DNA from: Pelomyxa schiedti
Taxonomy: Eukaryota; Evosea; Pelobiontida; Pelomyxidae
Reading direction: 5' to 3'
Assembly: GCA_020536535.1 (NCBI GenBank)
Contig: JAHLWZ010000171.1
Location: 83,003 to 147,002, forward strand
DNA: 64,000 bases
Part shown: positions 1 through 10,517 of the stretch, in pieces
Numbering within the stretch: position 1 is the first letter of the stretch
Layout: the number at the start of each line of letters is the position of its first letter
Position numbers and translations under genes: made by a program
The notes under the pieces: generated by a model
What the model was told of the DNA's origin: nothing
What the model saw: the letters and a program-made list of their open reading frames with translations, nothing else
The model's database searches: none

Positions 1-38
1 TTCCCCCCCCCCCCCCCCTTTTGATTTACCTCCCCCCA

Positions 39-653
39 TTATTTTATAATAACCTCCCTCCCATACTCCTCCCTCCCGTGTTTGAGAGAGCAAAGAACCT
101 TGAGTGGGATTCCCTCATAGACGCAAGTTGGTAAATGTAAAGAGCAACGCATAGGGTGCATCGCCTCGGCCTTGTGCCTGTGCTGATGCCCCCGCTCGTC
201 CCTCTCGTGGCTCCGCTGCTGGTGGGCCCTGCCGCCCCCTCCCCCTCCCGCTCCCCGCCCGTCGCCTCCCCGATTTTCCTCTTCCGCTGGCCCTCCGGTG
301 GGCGCCGGCGCCGCGTCGGGCACCACGGAGTCGAGGTTGCGCAGCCTCAGGGGCGGCACTGCGGCGGCCCCTCCTGGTCCCCGCGAAGAGCTGGGCGGGG
401 GCGCGGGGCCGGATGCGCCGGTGGCGGTGGTGGCGGGAGGGGGCAGCGACGACGGAGGGGGGAGCGAGGCTGGAGGCACGGCGAAGCGGGGCGGCGAGGT
501 GCGGTCGACGAAGCCGGGCGCTGAGGCCCCGCGGCCCGTTCCTGTCTGCCTCGCTTGTTGTTGCTGCTGCAACATCGCAGCGTTCCAAGACGTCGTGGTC
601 ATCGTCGTCGTTGTGGCCGTACTCGTGGTCGACGACGCCACGTTGTCTTGCAT
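39..653 (-). CDS. Uncharacterised low-complexity protein, first exon(s) of a partial gene
   Basis: I do not recognise this protein. The frame opens with an ATG at 653 and stays open for about 204 codons. It begins with Ser/Thr runs and a short Gln run, then Pro/Ala/Gly-rich and Arg/Glu/His-rich stretches, so it looks disordered. The DNA is strongly GC-rich. Similar GC-rich, low-complexity first exons begin several other genes here (3450-8461, 35742-37768, 57759-60610), which makes a genuine N-terminus plausible. The last 40 residues or so are less biased and may mark an exon end. If the stop at 39 lies in an intron, the rest of the gene is beyond the left edge. Opposite-strand frames in the same stretch are equally Arg/Gly-rich and look like composition shadows. 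Confidence 0.4.
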   Translation of the reverse strand: MQDNVASSTTSTATTTTMTTTSWNAAMLQQQQQARQTGTGRGASAPGFVDRTSPPRFAVPPASLPPPSSLPPPATTATGASGPAPPPSSSRGPGGAAAVPPLRLRNLDSVVPDAAPAPTGGPAEEENRGGDGRGAGGGGGGRAHQQRSHERDERGHQHRHKAEAMHPMRCSLHLPTCVYEGIPLKVLCSLKHGREEYGREVIIK

Positions 654-1562
654 TTTATTTTATTTTTTTTTCCTCCTTGTTTCCTGTTTTCACAAAAGTA
701 CGCACGGCTTTTCGGAGAGTGAATGGTTGGAGATCCTGTGACACAGAACTTCCGCATCTGCCAAGTAGTTGTACACTCATGCTATGCAGTGTGTAAGTGG
801 GTGGGACCCTGGGTCCTGAAAGTGACAGCAAATTAATGGGTCAATAAATATCAACAGACCGGAACGCATTCATTTCCGGAATCATTGGGCCCAAGGCCGG
901 TGGTTTTTTTTGTACCAATGACAATACACGATCCGATCGTACCCACACACGATCAATGAGTAGTAGTTATTCTGCTGGGGAGACCAGGCTCCGTTTCTCC
1001 TGTGTGCCCACCCACGCTGAGGGGCACCAGTCCCGCCGTCGTGCTGTCCCCCCACCCTCATTTTGTCGCCGAGTACCTCGCATGGCCCATGGGTGTGGGT
1101 GCAACCGATGCCTTGCAAAGGAAGAAGGTAACCCGATTCCGGAGCAGTGGACGAGGGTGGCAGTGAGCCTGGCCACGCTCGCGCTTGGCATCATGGGCTC
1201 CCCTGTGCGTGGCCGGTGTAACCACAACCACATGGGAATGAGTTTTTAGTGCTGCACTGCTCATGTTCGAAGCACCATCAGCCACCTTCAATATCGTATG
1301 ATGGCGGCATTACCAACTTGAATTTATGAGCAAAGGTATAAATACTTCATCTAATGAGACCCTTATTTGCTCCATCTACTTCATCCACCTGAGCTCTTAT
1401 TTTCCAGGTGGACACACAAACCTCAAATGCACCAAACTGCAACCACCCACTTTGCTCCAAATGCTCCGACAAAGGTGTTTGGAGGAAATTCCTTTTGGCA
1501 ACCCTGTTTTACCTACTGAGACAAAAAATAAGTTTTCTGTAGTCCGATGGGAACATATGTTT
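654..1562. other. Intergenic stretch with no supported gene
   Basis: This stretch lies between the presumed start of the left-edge gene and the 3' end of the NamZ-like gene. Several 60-100 codon frames occur on both strands, but none shows domain motifs, plausible exon joins or biased composition. I saw no tRNA-like B box and no tandem repeat. It probably holds the upstream region of the left-edge gene and the 3' UTR of the NamZ-like gene. Confidence 0.5.
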
Positions 1563-3333
1563 TTAGTTGTAAAGGAGGTATTTCTTCCTGAGGGACATGA
1601 AAGCGGTGAGATCTGACTGCCATGACTGAGCGATCTCATTTACACTTTTTGTCCATATCTGATGTTATGTTAGAGGCAGTAGACTACCACGGCGCAAACC
1701 AGTTCATGGAAATTCTCAATTCCGGTTTTTGTATCGATACTATCATCGATGGTAACATTGGTAGGATATAGGCTCAAGTAGGCTTTTAGAACAACCATTG
1801 CCGTACGAACAGCATCGAATTCAATTGATGATATATCTTTGGTTTTGGGGGAAGTAACAAGTTTTAAATTAGAAATCCCAGAATTTGGGGTACTAACATG
1901 TTTGCACTCCACCACATTGAATATTCGTCCATTTGCTGAATGTGGGAATGAAATATGCACTCCTTAACACGGTGAGGGGAGAAAAATTAGAGCCATGCCA
2001 TTGTGTACCTGAAAAGTGTTCCTGGAAGGGATTCTGAAAGGAGTAATTGGTACAAGTCATTGTTTTGAACAGGATCCGATGTGCATGGGTCACCAATTAT
2101 CTCAAATGGTCTTGTCGTACCTCTACCCTCAGAGATATCTTGATACTTTTGTCAGTCTTTCACTAGGGCACACCAGGTATTAAACCAGTATCTTCAAAAA
2201 TTCCAAAACCAGGATACACTTTAGCAGTATCAAGTGTTGGCATATTGGGTGATGGGAGAACCCATGGCCTGCCTTGTTGCAGTTGATAAAATCGTCATTG
2301 GTATTTAAAATAGAAGATGCTCACCCAGAGATTCCCACTTGGCATCTCGCGTGTACTCTGGGATTTTGACTACAATAAGGTTTGCCTAAATCATACTTAA
2401 AACATGAGAAAAAAGGAAAAGGTCAACCCAACCTTCTGACTTGTCCAAGCCTCGTTAACAAGATATGCGACTTCGCCAACAGTCATACCATGTCTTGTGG
2501 CTACACCCCACGGTTGGTCAGGCCACTTTCTGCCAATGAGACCACAATCCATAGTATTGGGAGGCCCTTGCACCACATTGGCGCCAATGGGATTGGGCCT
2601 GTCTAGAACAACAAAAGTTTTGTTATTTTTCCCAGCAGCTTCCTACATTAGTTTTGCATGACTTTGGACAGGAGAGCAAGTAAATAAATGTACCATGCAA
2701 TATGTCATTGTCCAAATATATGTATAAAAGCGAGTGCCAATATCTTGTATGTCAAATAAGAGGGCATCAAGTGGGGCCAGCTGCTCGTCGGTTGGAGCAT
2801 ACCTCTCGCCATACACACTGTAAACCCACCTGTGGAAGATAAGTTCAGAGTTACACCCAGCTTTGAGCAAGAAGGATAATCTGCCTTTGGGTAAGGGGGT
2901 CGATGTAGTCATCAACTTCTTGTCCAGCTTGCCTATCACCCCTCAGGCCATGCTCTGGAGCAAAGAAGCAACTTACATTGAACTTATTGGATGTATTGAG
3001 TGTCAGCAAGTCCGGCAAGAAGTTCATTTCTACAAAACCACTTTTAATAGGCGTGTTGCCAACAGTGGGTTTTTATAATTTCTATCCAGTTCAACATGTT
3101 TCCCCACAGGCCCATAATCAAGGAGGCACCCATAATAACACAAACGCAGTGCACTCACCCACAATTACATACTACCCACTTTCATCGACCGACGTTGGGT
3201 TGGTGACAAAGCCGACCTGCATTCCGGCCAATATTACTTCCAATTGGGCGACTTGCTGCTCCACGGGGGTCAGTCCTAACACAAGCCCCGCCGCGACCAC
3301 AGCACCCACCACAACCAAACCAACGTGCACCAT
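1563..3333 (-). CDS. Secreted exo-beta-N-acetylmuramidase, NamZ/DUF1343 family (GH171)
   Basis: Family members remove terminal N-acetylmuramic acid from peptidoglycan fragments. The start at 3333 gives a hydrophobic N-terminus that looks like a signal peptide, followed by a segment with [10 protein letters not shown]. Later exons carry [12 protein letters not shown], then [83 protein letters not shown] and a closing RKKYLLYN before the stop at 1563-1565. These match the conserved blocks of DUF1343 in order and close to full length (about 400 residues). At least six introns are needed. Two joins worked out near 1900 and 1650 restore the expected C-terminus exactly. The product is probably secreted or lysosomal and used on bacterial walls. 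The family is mainly bacterial, so ancient transfer is likely, with introns acquired since. Confidence 0.85.
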
Positions 3334-3449
3334 CACTCCTTTGCGTTTGTGAGAGGAAAATCAGCGTCGGCTAAAAAGAGCAAAGAAATTCAACCCGTAA
3401 GGGGTTCTGACCGATACAGTCGCTTGGTAGTAATTAGAGATAGATACTG

Positions 3450-6400
3450 TTACATCTTGTGGCGGCTTTTTTGTGGTGTTGAGGAGGTTGGTGAGGGCTC
3501 GCCAGGGGTGGGCGATGGCTCAGCCCGTGGCTTGCGGAGTAATGAGAGCTGGTACAGTGTTTTATCGGGGAGTGAGGGGAGCTCCTGAAGAAAAGTGTGG
3601 AGGGGCTCCACTATCGGGAACGTGTAGGTCTGGTGCTGTCTCTGCTGTATAAGCGATAATACGTTGTAGACCAGTATCCGCTTGTCAAAGTTGATCATAT
3701 TGTCAATTGTGTCTGGGTTGCCTGCGTAATTTGGTAGTTTGAGTGACAAGGAGAAACGTAGGGGAAAATTGCCGGGCGTTCACCTTCGTCGATGAATGTA
3801 AGGTCAGAGAGGTAGACACCCCTTTTAGTGAATACGTTTGAGGGTGGGAATAACAATGTTGGGAACTTACAGGAAGGGCAATGCCACGCTATCAAGATTG
3901 GCCAGCAAATCCAGGCGATAATTCTTAAATGAGCTCGAGATATCCATTAGGGTTTCTATGTTTTTCCACGTTTTTGATTTCTCTTTTCCAAGGGCAGAGT
4001 TCAACTTTAGGCGTATGACGCTACCACAATTGAGACCCGCAATAAACGCCATTAATGTGTGGTAGTTACTGAGCCTTTTGATTTCCTGCTGGCGGTTAGT
4101 ATTTTGTGGTGCATAGTTATTTTTAAAGAAAGGAAAAGAAAGTACCAGCGCAATATTGACAAGTTTCACGTAGATTGAATTTCTAGTATAACTATCACTG
4201 CCAGTAAGAATGAGTTGAGCCAACCAGTGGGAAAGTTTGTCACAGCGAGTTAACATGTGGATCACATTTGGTGCCCTATGCTGCAATTTTGGCTTATTCC
4301 ATGCCAAATCAAGAAGCTCTCTAGGCTATTTACAGTTATTTGCGAATTGGTATAGACTCGTATTTACCCGTATGGCACAAAAGATAGTGGCGTCGATGAG
4401 AGTAAGTTGACGGGCAATTTCAAGTGGGTTAATTGACATGAAGTAAACTACAGGTGAAATACGTTCTTCGGGAATCTTGATTGCAGGGTTGGTGAGACTG
4501 GGTTGAAGATGAAGTGCATACAATTATATGGAATGGGGGAATTAAAAGTGAGTTAATCTTCAATTCTCTGGCATGCCTTCTTCTCTTGAGCTCCGATTCT
4601 AACAAAAAGACAGCAGGTCCCCATCCATCCTTTTGAGTTGATTCTATGAATGACTCCATCCTTTTCTGGAACTGAGGAAAACGCTAAATTTGGAGGAAGT
4701 ACTTAATGAGAACAGTCTCATCGAGCACATCAAATTGGAGTTCCACCATGTGCTTGAGGAAGATGATTACCCTCATTTGAATAGTACGTGCTTCTTCGGT
4801 AGAAACAGAGGCAGGGGCAGCGTACCTGTGCCAATTGAGGAAACAAAAATGAATGCATTAACTATGTACCGTTCCAATAGCTTATCTAGCAACTTGGAGG
4901 GGGTGGTGAAAGACAAGCAAGTTGAAGCAAATGTCTTCAGAAATGCGATGTCTGTTACCATAAGTTATGGTGTTGAGAGTGAGGTGCTCACCAAGGGTAG
5001 TACTAGAGGTGACACACTCTACAAGTTTGTTCAGACTAGCCGCTCTAATTTTATTTTCTGCGTTATAAATGTATTTTTTTCCTGAAGTAATCTCGGTCCA
5101 AAGAGGTGTATCATCTATTATCGGAAGGCAAGCAGAAGAACCCATCTTTGCTAACGACAATTAAAAGGCATGCTCCAAACGAATTCATACCCAGTTTGTG
5201 TTGCATTTTTAGTGCAAGTACAGTTTCCACACAAGTAGCAAGGTCGGTGAGGGTTTGAGCAAGGGCAGGTGTAATGGCCATGATTTCAAGCAAATGGAGT
5301 GTACATGGAGAACTGTTGCAAATAGAGCTAATTACAGACAATAGTTCACACAGAAGGACTCTATATCCCATTCACCGTCTGAACTTAATGTGCATAAAGT
5401 TACCTTACACTATTACAAAGATTGAAACACTGCAGTTCAAAGTCTCCCTCAACTACCTGCGATATGTCTTCATTTGCGACCCCTGTAAGTGTAACGGCAT
5501 TTAAGTTTTTCATTACTTCCTCAAAAAGCTGCATTGGAAATGAGGTAGAATAAGATGTGCTTGGACAACCAACCTCTTTCATGAATGGGAAATCAGGGTC
5601 TTTTGACTCTTGAGAAACTCTAGAAAAGCAGAGCATCATTATGTCTAGAAGGATTTTGTAGGCTGCAGTGAGCACACGGAAAAACTACAAACTTTAAGGA
5701 ATTGTTCAAAAATGAGACTTTCCAGGTATTACTTACTTCTCCATGGCTTGCCTTCTTTTTTGTGGAAACAAATGCAGTTGAATGGACAAGAGTAGTAAGA
5801 ATGAGATCCCCAAAAACGGCTACACAAGATTCAATTAAATTGGCACAAGACAGTTAAGATAAGAAAGACCTGAAGCAGTGGTAAGCTCGTCTTCAGCATG
5901 TTCTCTCTCAGCTGCTGTTTTGACTTCAGCCTCCGTTGATGGGACTGAGGAATTAAGATGGTTGAGTTACACTAAGGCACACACCAGAGCAAGCCTCTGC
6001 TTGGGAAAATGTCACCCGTCTCCCGATTTTCTGTCTTTTAATCTTGTTATTTAAGTGAGGGTGGTAGAAAGCACACCTTAATAAGATTTGTTGAAAGTCA
6101 TTGGTGTGGTTTATGTTGTTGGAGCGAAGTGATGCGAGTGTATTCAAGTCACTGAGGAAACATGATCAGAGTTAGGTTTATAATCGGGGCATACTCAAAT
6201 GACTTGGCAGTTGTTAAACGTTTTGCTATTGGCCGTGTGTCACTATCTTCAGATTCCGAGCTCAACTCCTTCCCAGGCTTTAAATGAGCTGGCTGACCCC
6301 TTTTCTATAATGACGTTACATAACATAGACGCCAAAATGTGAATTACATCAGAAGCAGAAGAGAGAGCATCGGCAAGTATGGCAAGTAAATTGTCTTTTT

Positions 6401-8461
6401 CCGGAGGAGCCAGGTGGTCCAGACCTTCAGCAAGAGTAGGAATTGATTCTCTCAATGTTTCGAGCAACTAACTCATCCTTAAAGATTTCAAAATGGTGCT
6501 CATTTTACTTGTGATGACATTTGCACCATCCTTGGTTGGGTTGGTGTGCCATGGACCTATTTTTGTTTTTTTTATTTCGAAAAGAGGTAACAAATTGAGC
6601 ATACATGTGCCTTGTGAGAGTGCCTGTGGTGACTCTAGATTTATTTAAGTAGGGATAAAGAAATTAATTCAATAAACTCGAGACGGGGGAAATACCCGTG
6701 TGTGCTGGGGTGTGCCAAAATTGCCTTCAGCTTCCTGCAAACTTTTAGTAAAACCAAATAGGGAGTGAGAGCCAACACACTGCCGTGATAACAGGCACAC
6801 TTTCATGAGAGGTTGAACTTTCCAGTGTGGTGCCTTCGATCACGTTTGTGGGAATACTTAATAAACTAGGGTACATGGGAGAAGTTCGTGATTAAGGGTA
6901 GCAGTAGTGACATCCAAGAGCTGAATTGTAGCTTCTGAAGCAGCACGTAGAGTCTCCAGATCAGTCAGTTCAGAGGAGTTCTGGATTGGAGTTAGAATGT
7001 CTCGATGTAATGGGAAGAAATGCTTCTTTGATACCATTAAGGAGAGTTTAGCAATATTAACAGTGGCAATGCACTGCTGCTGAAGCCTTTTCGGGGTAAA
7101 GCGTTAAAAGTGAAACATGAAAAGAAAGGGGTGATACTGATCTGCTAGATGCTTTTGATTTTTAGAGGTAAGGAGACTGGCTAAGCTTCTTGCACTTGCC
7201 AAAAACTCAGTCTCTAAACTACAAAACCTCTTGGTATCATTGTTCGTTGTTGCGTCATATAAACTGTCTATTATCTGTATTAGCTGCCTCTTGATTTGAG
7301 ATGCCATCTGGCAATCCTGTCTCAACAGAAATGAGCGACATTGTTAAAGTCTTTTTTTTGTTGCCCAACCTGTAACACTGTTTGATAGCTGCCAGTTTTT
7401 TCCATAACATGCTTGAGCCCGTTCGAAAAAAAACTCAAGCTAGTTTGGAGTTGCTGCCTTGCTACAAAATCGTTCTGGTTCGTATGGAAATACTAAATAA
7501 TTGACTTGGTTAAAGAAACGATTAAGGGGAAAAAAAACAAAAAGCAAACCATGGCTTTGGAAATGAAATCTGATGCCAGTGGTAATAGAACCTCACAAGC
7601 TTGGAAAAAAATGCAACTCGAGGAGTTACTTGAATACAACATTAGAGGGCACTAATATAAATACACAGAGAGATACGCCATTGAAGCTTTCAAAGCACTC
7701 TCAATCAGAGAACGTGTGTCGGCCTCAAGCCTACTCCCAGCACTGCGAACAGTCATATCACTTTCATTTTCCGCCGAAACCAATTGCTTGAGTGACTTGC
7801 TGCTGACCAAAAGGTACTTGGCACCCCTCAGAACTTCCTCAATTGCAACCGGATGAGGACTCACAGATGGAGATGGGATCGATGCAGAGGCCGATCTTGG
7901 GGACAGGGCATTATTGGGGGTGGCAGAATCCAGAGACCCCCGAATTGTCCCATAATCGACAACCGTCCGCAGGCCCGACGCAGAAATTCCGCTGTTCCCC
8001 TCGTCCGACGCCGAGAGGGTCGGAGAGACGGCGAAGCCGGCGCCCAGCGCACTCACGTCGCCGCCCGAATTGAGGTACGACGCCAGCATGGCCAGGCTGG
8101 AGGACTCGGGCGCCCAGTTTCCGCTGCGGCGCTTGGTCGCCTGCGGGGGCCTGGCCGCCGTCGGCATGGCTGTGACGGTGCCGCTGCGGCGCCTCGTTTG
8201 CGGCACGGACCCAACGCTGGGAGTGGGCGACGGCGAGGGCGAGGGCGGGGGCGGGGGAAGCCGAGGGTCGCTGCCGCCAGGCGCCGTGGTGGGAGACGCC
8301 GAAGTAGGGCCCCGCAGAGAACTTGTTGTAGTCGTGGTTGTGGGCGTTGGGGGTGGTGGTGTGCTGCTGGGAGGAACGGGGATCGAGGAGTCTTGCTGTT
8401 GGGGCCCTGCTGTTGTGGTGTCGGGGGTGTGGGCCACCCCGCTGCTAGTACGGCGGTGCAT
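3450..8461 (-). CDS. Ras guanine-nucleotide exchange factor (REM + CDC25 catalytic domain) with long helical N-terminus
   Basis: It promotes GDP release from Ras-type GTPases. The C-terminal third (about 4520 to 3480) reads as a CDC25-homology domain in order: LEIARQLTLIDATIFCAI; NVIHMLTRCDKLSHWL; LMAFIAGLNCGSVIRLK; WKNIETLMDISSSFKNYR; GVYLSDLTFIDEGE; INFDKRILVYNVLSLIQ. Upstream, LLDKLLERY and a helix with FLKHMVELQFDVLDE look like a REM (RasGEF_N) domain at about 4910-4690. Exons between 5400 and 7800 encode mostly helical sequence I do not recognise. The first exon is GC-rich, Ser/Pro/Thr-rich and basic, so probably disordered. The chosen ATG is at 8461. The frame stays open up to 8617, so an upstream start is possible. 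Ten or more short introns are needed and not all junctions are fixed. A Ras GTPase lies 9 kb away, but nothing in the sequence shows that they are partners. Confidence 0.85.
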
Positions 8462-8801
8462 CTTGGCGAGAATTCCGTTAGGGGAATATCGGTGCTGAGA
8501 CTCTTTTTGCCTTTCGCAATCCCTTGTGGGGACACACTGCACAGGTTTGGGTCTTCCAGGAAGGGGGGAGCTAAAAGCATCACAGCCTGCAAGAGAGGGA
8601 CCAGACTGGGGCCTCAAGCTGGTTGATCACGGCGGTTGTGGCTCTGGACCAAGTTGGGACTGGAGTTTGTGGGTGTGTTCCACCCGACAACAAATCGCAC
8701 AATTATCTTTTTCTCGGCCTTTGCTTACTTGGGGTTATGGACGGCCATCAGTCTAATCCACGGCTTGTTTAGTCTTTTCCACGTTTTTTCCACTCTCACG
8801 C

Positions 8802-10422
8802 ATGCGTCGTCTCGGCTTCCTCCTCGCGCTACTTCTCCTCGGGCTTCTCCTTCCGGGGCCCGCCGCAGCCACCACCATCACCCTCAGCGGGACCTCCATC
8901 AGCGTGGCCGGCACCGGCGTCTCGGTGCAGGGCACCGTCGCTACCGTCACTGCCTCGGGCACCTACGTCGTCAGCGGCACCCTCAGCGACGGCCAGCTCG
9001 TCGTCGCGGCCTCCTCGGTCGTGCTGTCCCTCAGCGGCGCATCCATCAAGTGCTCCACGGGCAGCCCCGTGCTCGTCAACCAGTCGTCGGGCTCCACGAC
9101 GGTCTCGCTCGCCTCAGGCTCTATAAATACCCTCAGTGATGGATTCGAGTACGCGAATCCGGACGACGACCCAAATGCGGCTCTGTTCTCAAAGAACTCA
9201 TTGACTATTTCCGGACCGGGGAAGCTTATTGTGTATGGGAACTACCAGGACGGAATCACTAGTAAGGATGGCTTAGTTGTGAATGGTGGTGCTGTAATTA
9301 ACGTGATAGCGGTGGATGACGCTGTCAGAGGGAAGGACTACTTGCTGGTGCAGGGGAATGAAACTGTCATTGAAGCTCTGGCTGGAACAGGAGTGGGCCT
9401 CAAGTCGGATAACTCGGCTTCTGGTCAGGTAACTGTCCAAGATGGCACGATTATCATAGACGCAGGCAGCCATGCTATAGAAGCTTCCACAGGTGTGATT
9501 GTACAAGGTGGAATTCTCACCCTTTCGGCACAAGGCAGCGGTATATACGGTACATCTAGTGTCACTGTTGATGGCGGGGTCTTTGAAATTGAATCCAATG
9601 ACCACGGTATCCACTCTCCTGGCACGGTTTCAATCAATGACGGTTCCTTCGAAATAATAACCGGGGATGATGGTCTTCATGGAACAGGGATGGTGGAAAT
9701 CACGGGAGGCTATGTTAATATAATCTCTTGCATTGAGGGCATAGAAGGTCAAATAGTGGATATCTCTGGGGGTACTGTGAGAATCAAGTCCAGTGATGAT
9801 GGCATTAATTGTGCCTCGGACTCCGCAGAAAATAACTACTTCTACCTAGCGGGAAATGGTTACATATACATAGACAGCACTGGCGATGGTGTGGACTCTA
9901 ATGGAAATATGGAAATGAGTGGGGGAACTCTCATTATTCACGGACCCACTACCTCTGAGTGTGGAGCTCTGGACTATGATATTGACTTTGCAATGAACTC
10001 CGGGACAATGATCGGCTCCGGTATATTGTTAAAACCCTTTCTTTCTTCCAGTCACCATCCCTTTAGCCAGCTGTGGAATCGCAGAAACAGCCAGCGAAGC
10101 CTCTTCCCAGAATGCAATCCTTGTGGCACTTAGCTCTGTGCAGTCGGCCCACACCCTCTTCCACCTGCAGAGCAGTTCCGGGACCAACATTGTGACATTT
10201 TCCCCAACCAAAGAGTGGCAGACCATGGCATTCTCTTCTTCCGGGCTTGTAAAGGGCACATCCTACGCCGTTTACTACGGTGGAACATGCACCGGCAGCC
10301 CAACTGACGGCCTCTACCCCTCTTCTTGTGTGTACTCCTCTGGCACCAAATTCACCACATTCACTCTCTCATCCACAATAACTGTCCTTGGTACCAACTG
10401 TGTTCCCCAATTTGCGTACTAA
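8802..10422 (+). CDS. Secreted beta-helix carbohydrate-binding protein, Cthe_2159 family
   Basis: The protein starts with a clear signal peptide (MRRLGFLLALLLLGLLLPGP, then AAA). Repeated short beta-rungs follow, such as LSGTSISVAGTGVSV, DDAVRGKDYLLVQGN, NDGSFEIITGDDGLHG, ITGGYVNIISCIEGIEGQ and GGTVRIKSSDDGINC. The aspartate-rich turns resemble the calcium-binding right-handed beta-helix of the Cthe_2159 polysaccharide-binding family (PF14262). A C-terminal beta domain continues after a 31-nt intron (10021-10051). Removing that intron joins MIGS to VTIPLASCGIAE in frame and gives the family's usual C-terminal region with SAHTLFHLQSSSG. The stop is at 10420-10422. The first 300 bases are far richer in GC than the rest of the same exon. 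It is probably extracellular or in a food vacuole, binding acidic polysaccharide (inferred from the family). Confidence 0.8.
10021..10051 (+). other. 31-nt intron in the Cthe_2159-like gene
   Basis: The sequence runs from GTATATTGTT to a pyrimidine-rich CTTTCTTCCAG. The upstream exon ends in phase 1 (GGC TCC G) and the downstream exon begins TC ACC, giving valine and restoring the frame. Without removal, the frame runs into a sequence unlike the family and stops at 10131-10133. This is the shortest intron I can place confidently. Confidence 0.8.
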
Positions 10423-10517
10423 TAGATAAAAAAAACCTCTGGGAATCAATTCGTCAAAAAGGCGCGAAAGCGGTGACACTGGCATGGTGCTGGTATTAAT
10501 TCGCCTTGTCAAACGGA

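Noticed and set aside
1-30. Poly-C run at the left edge
   Set aside because: It is a simple homopolymer, possibly an assembly or sequencing feature. Nothing functional can be said.
1326-1616. 96-codon plus-strand frame
   Set aside because: It overlaps the well-supported NamZ C-terminus (ending RKKYLLYN) on the other strand.
7853-8626. 257-codon plus-strand Arg/Gly-rich frame
   Set aside because: It is antisense to the RasGEF first exon. Arg/Gly runs are what GC-rich DNA gives in any frame.
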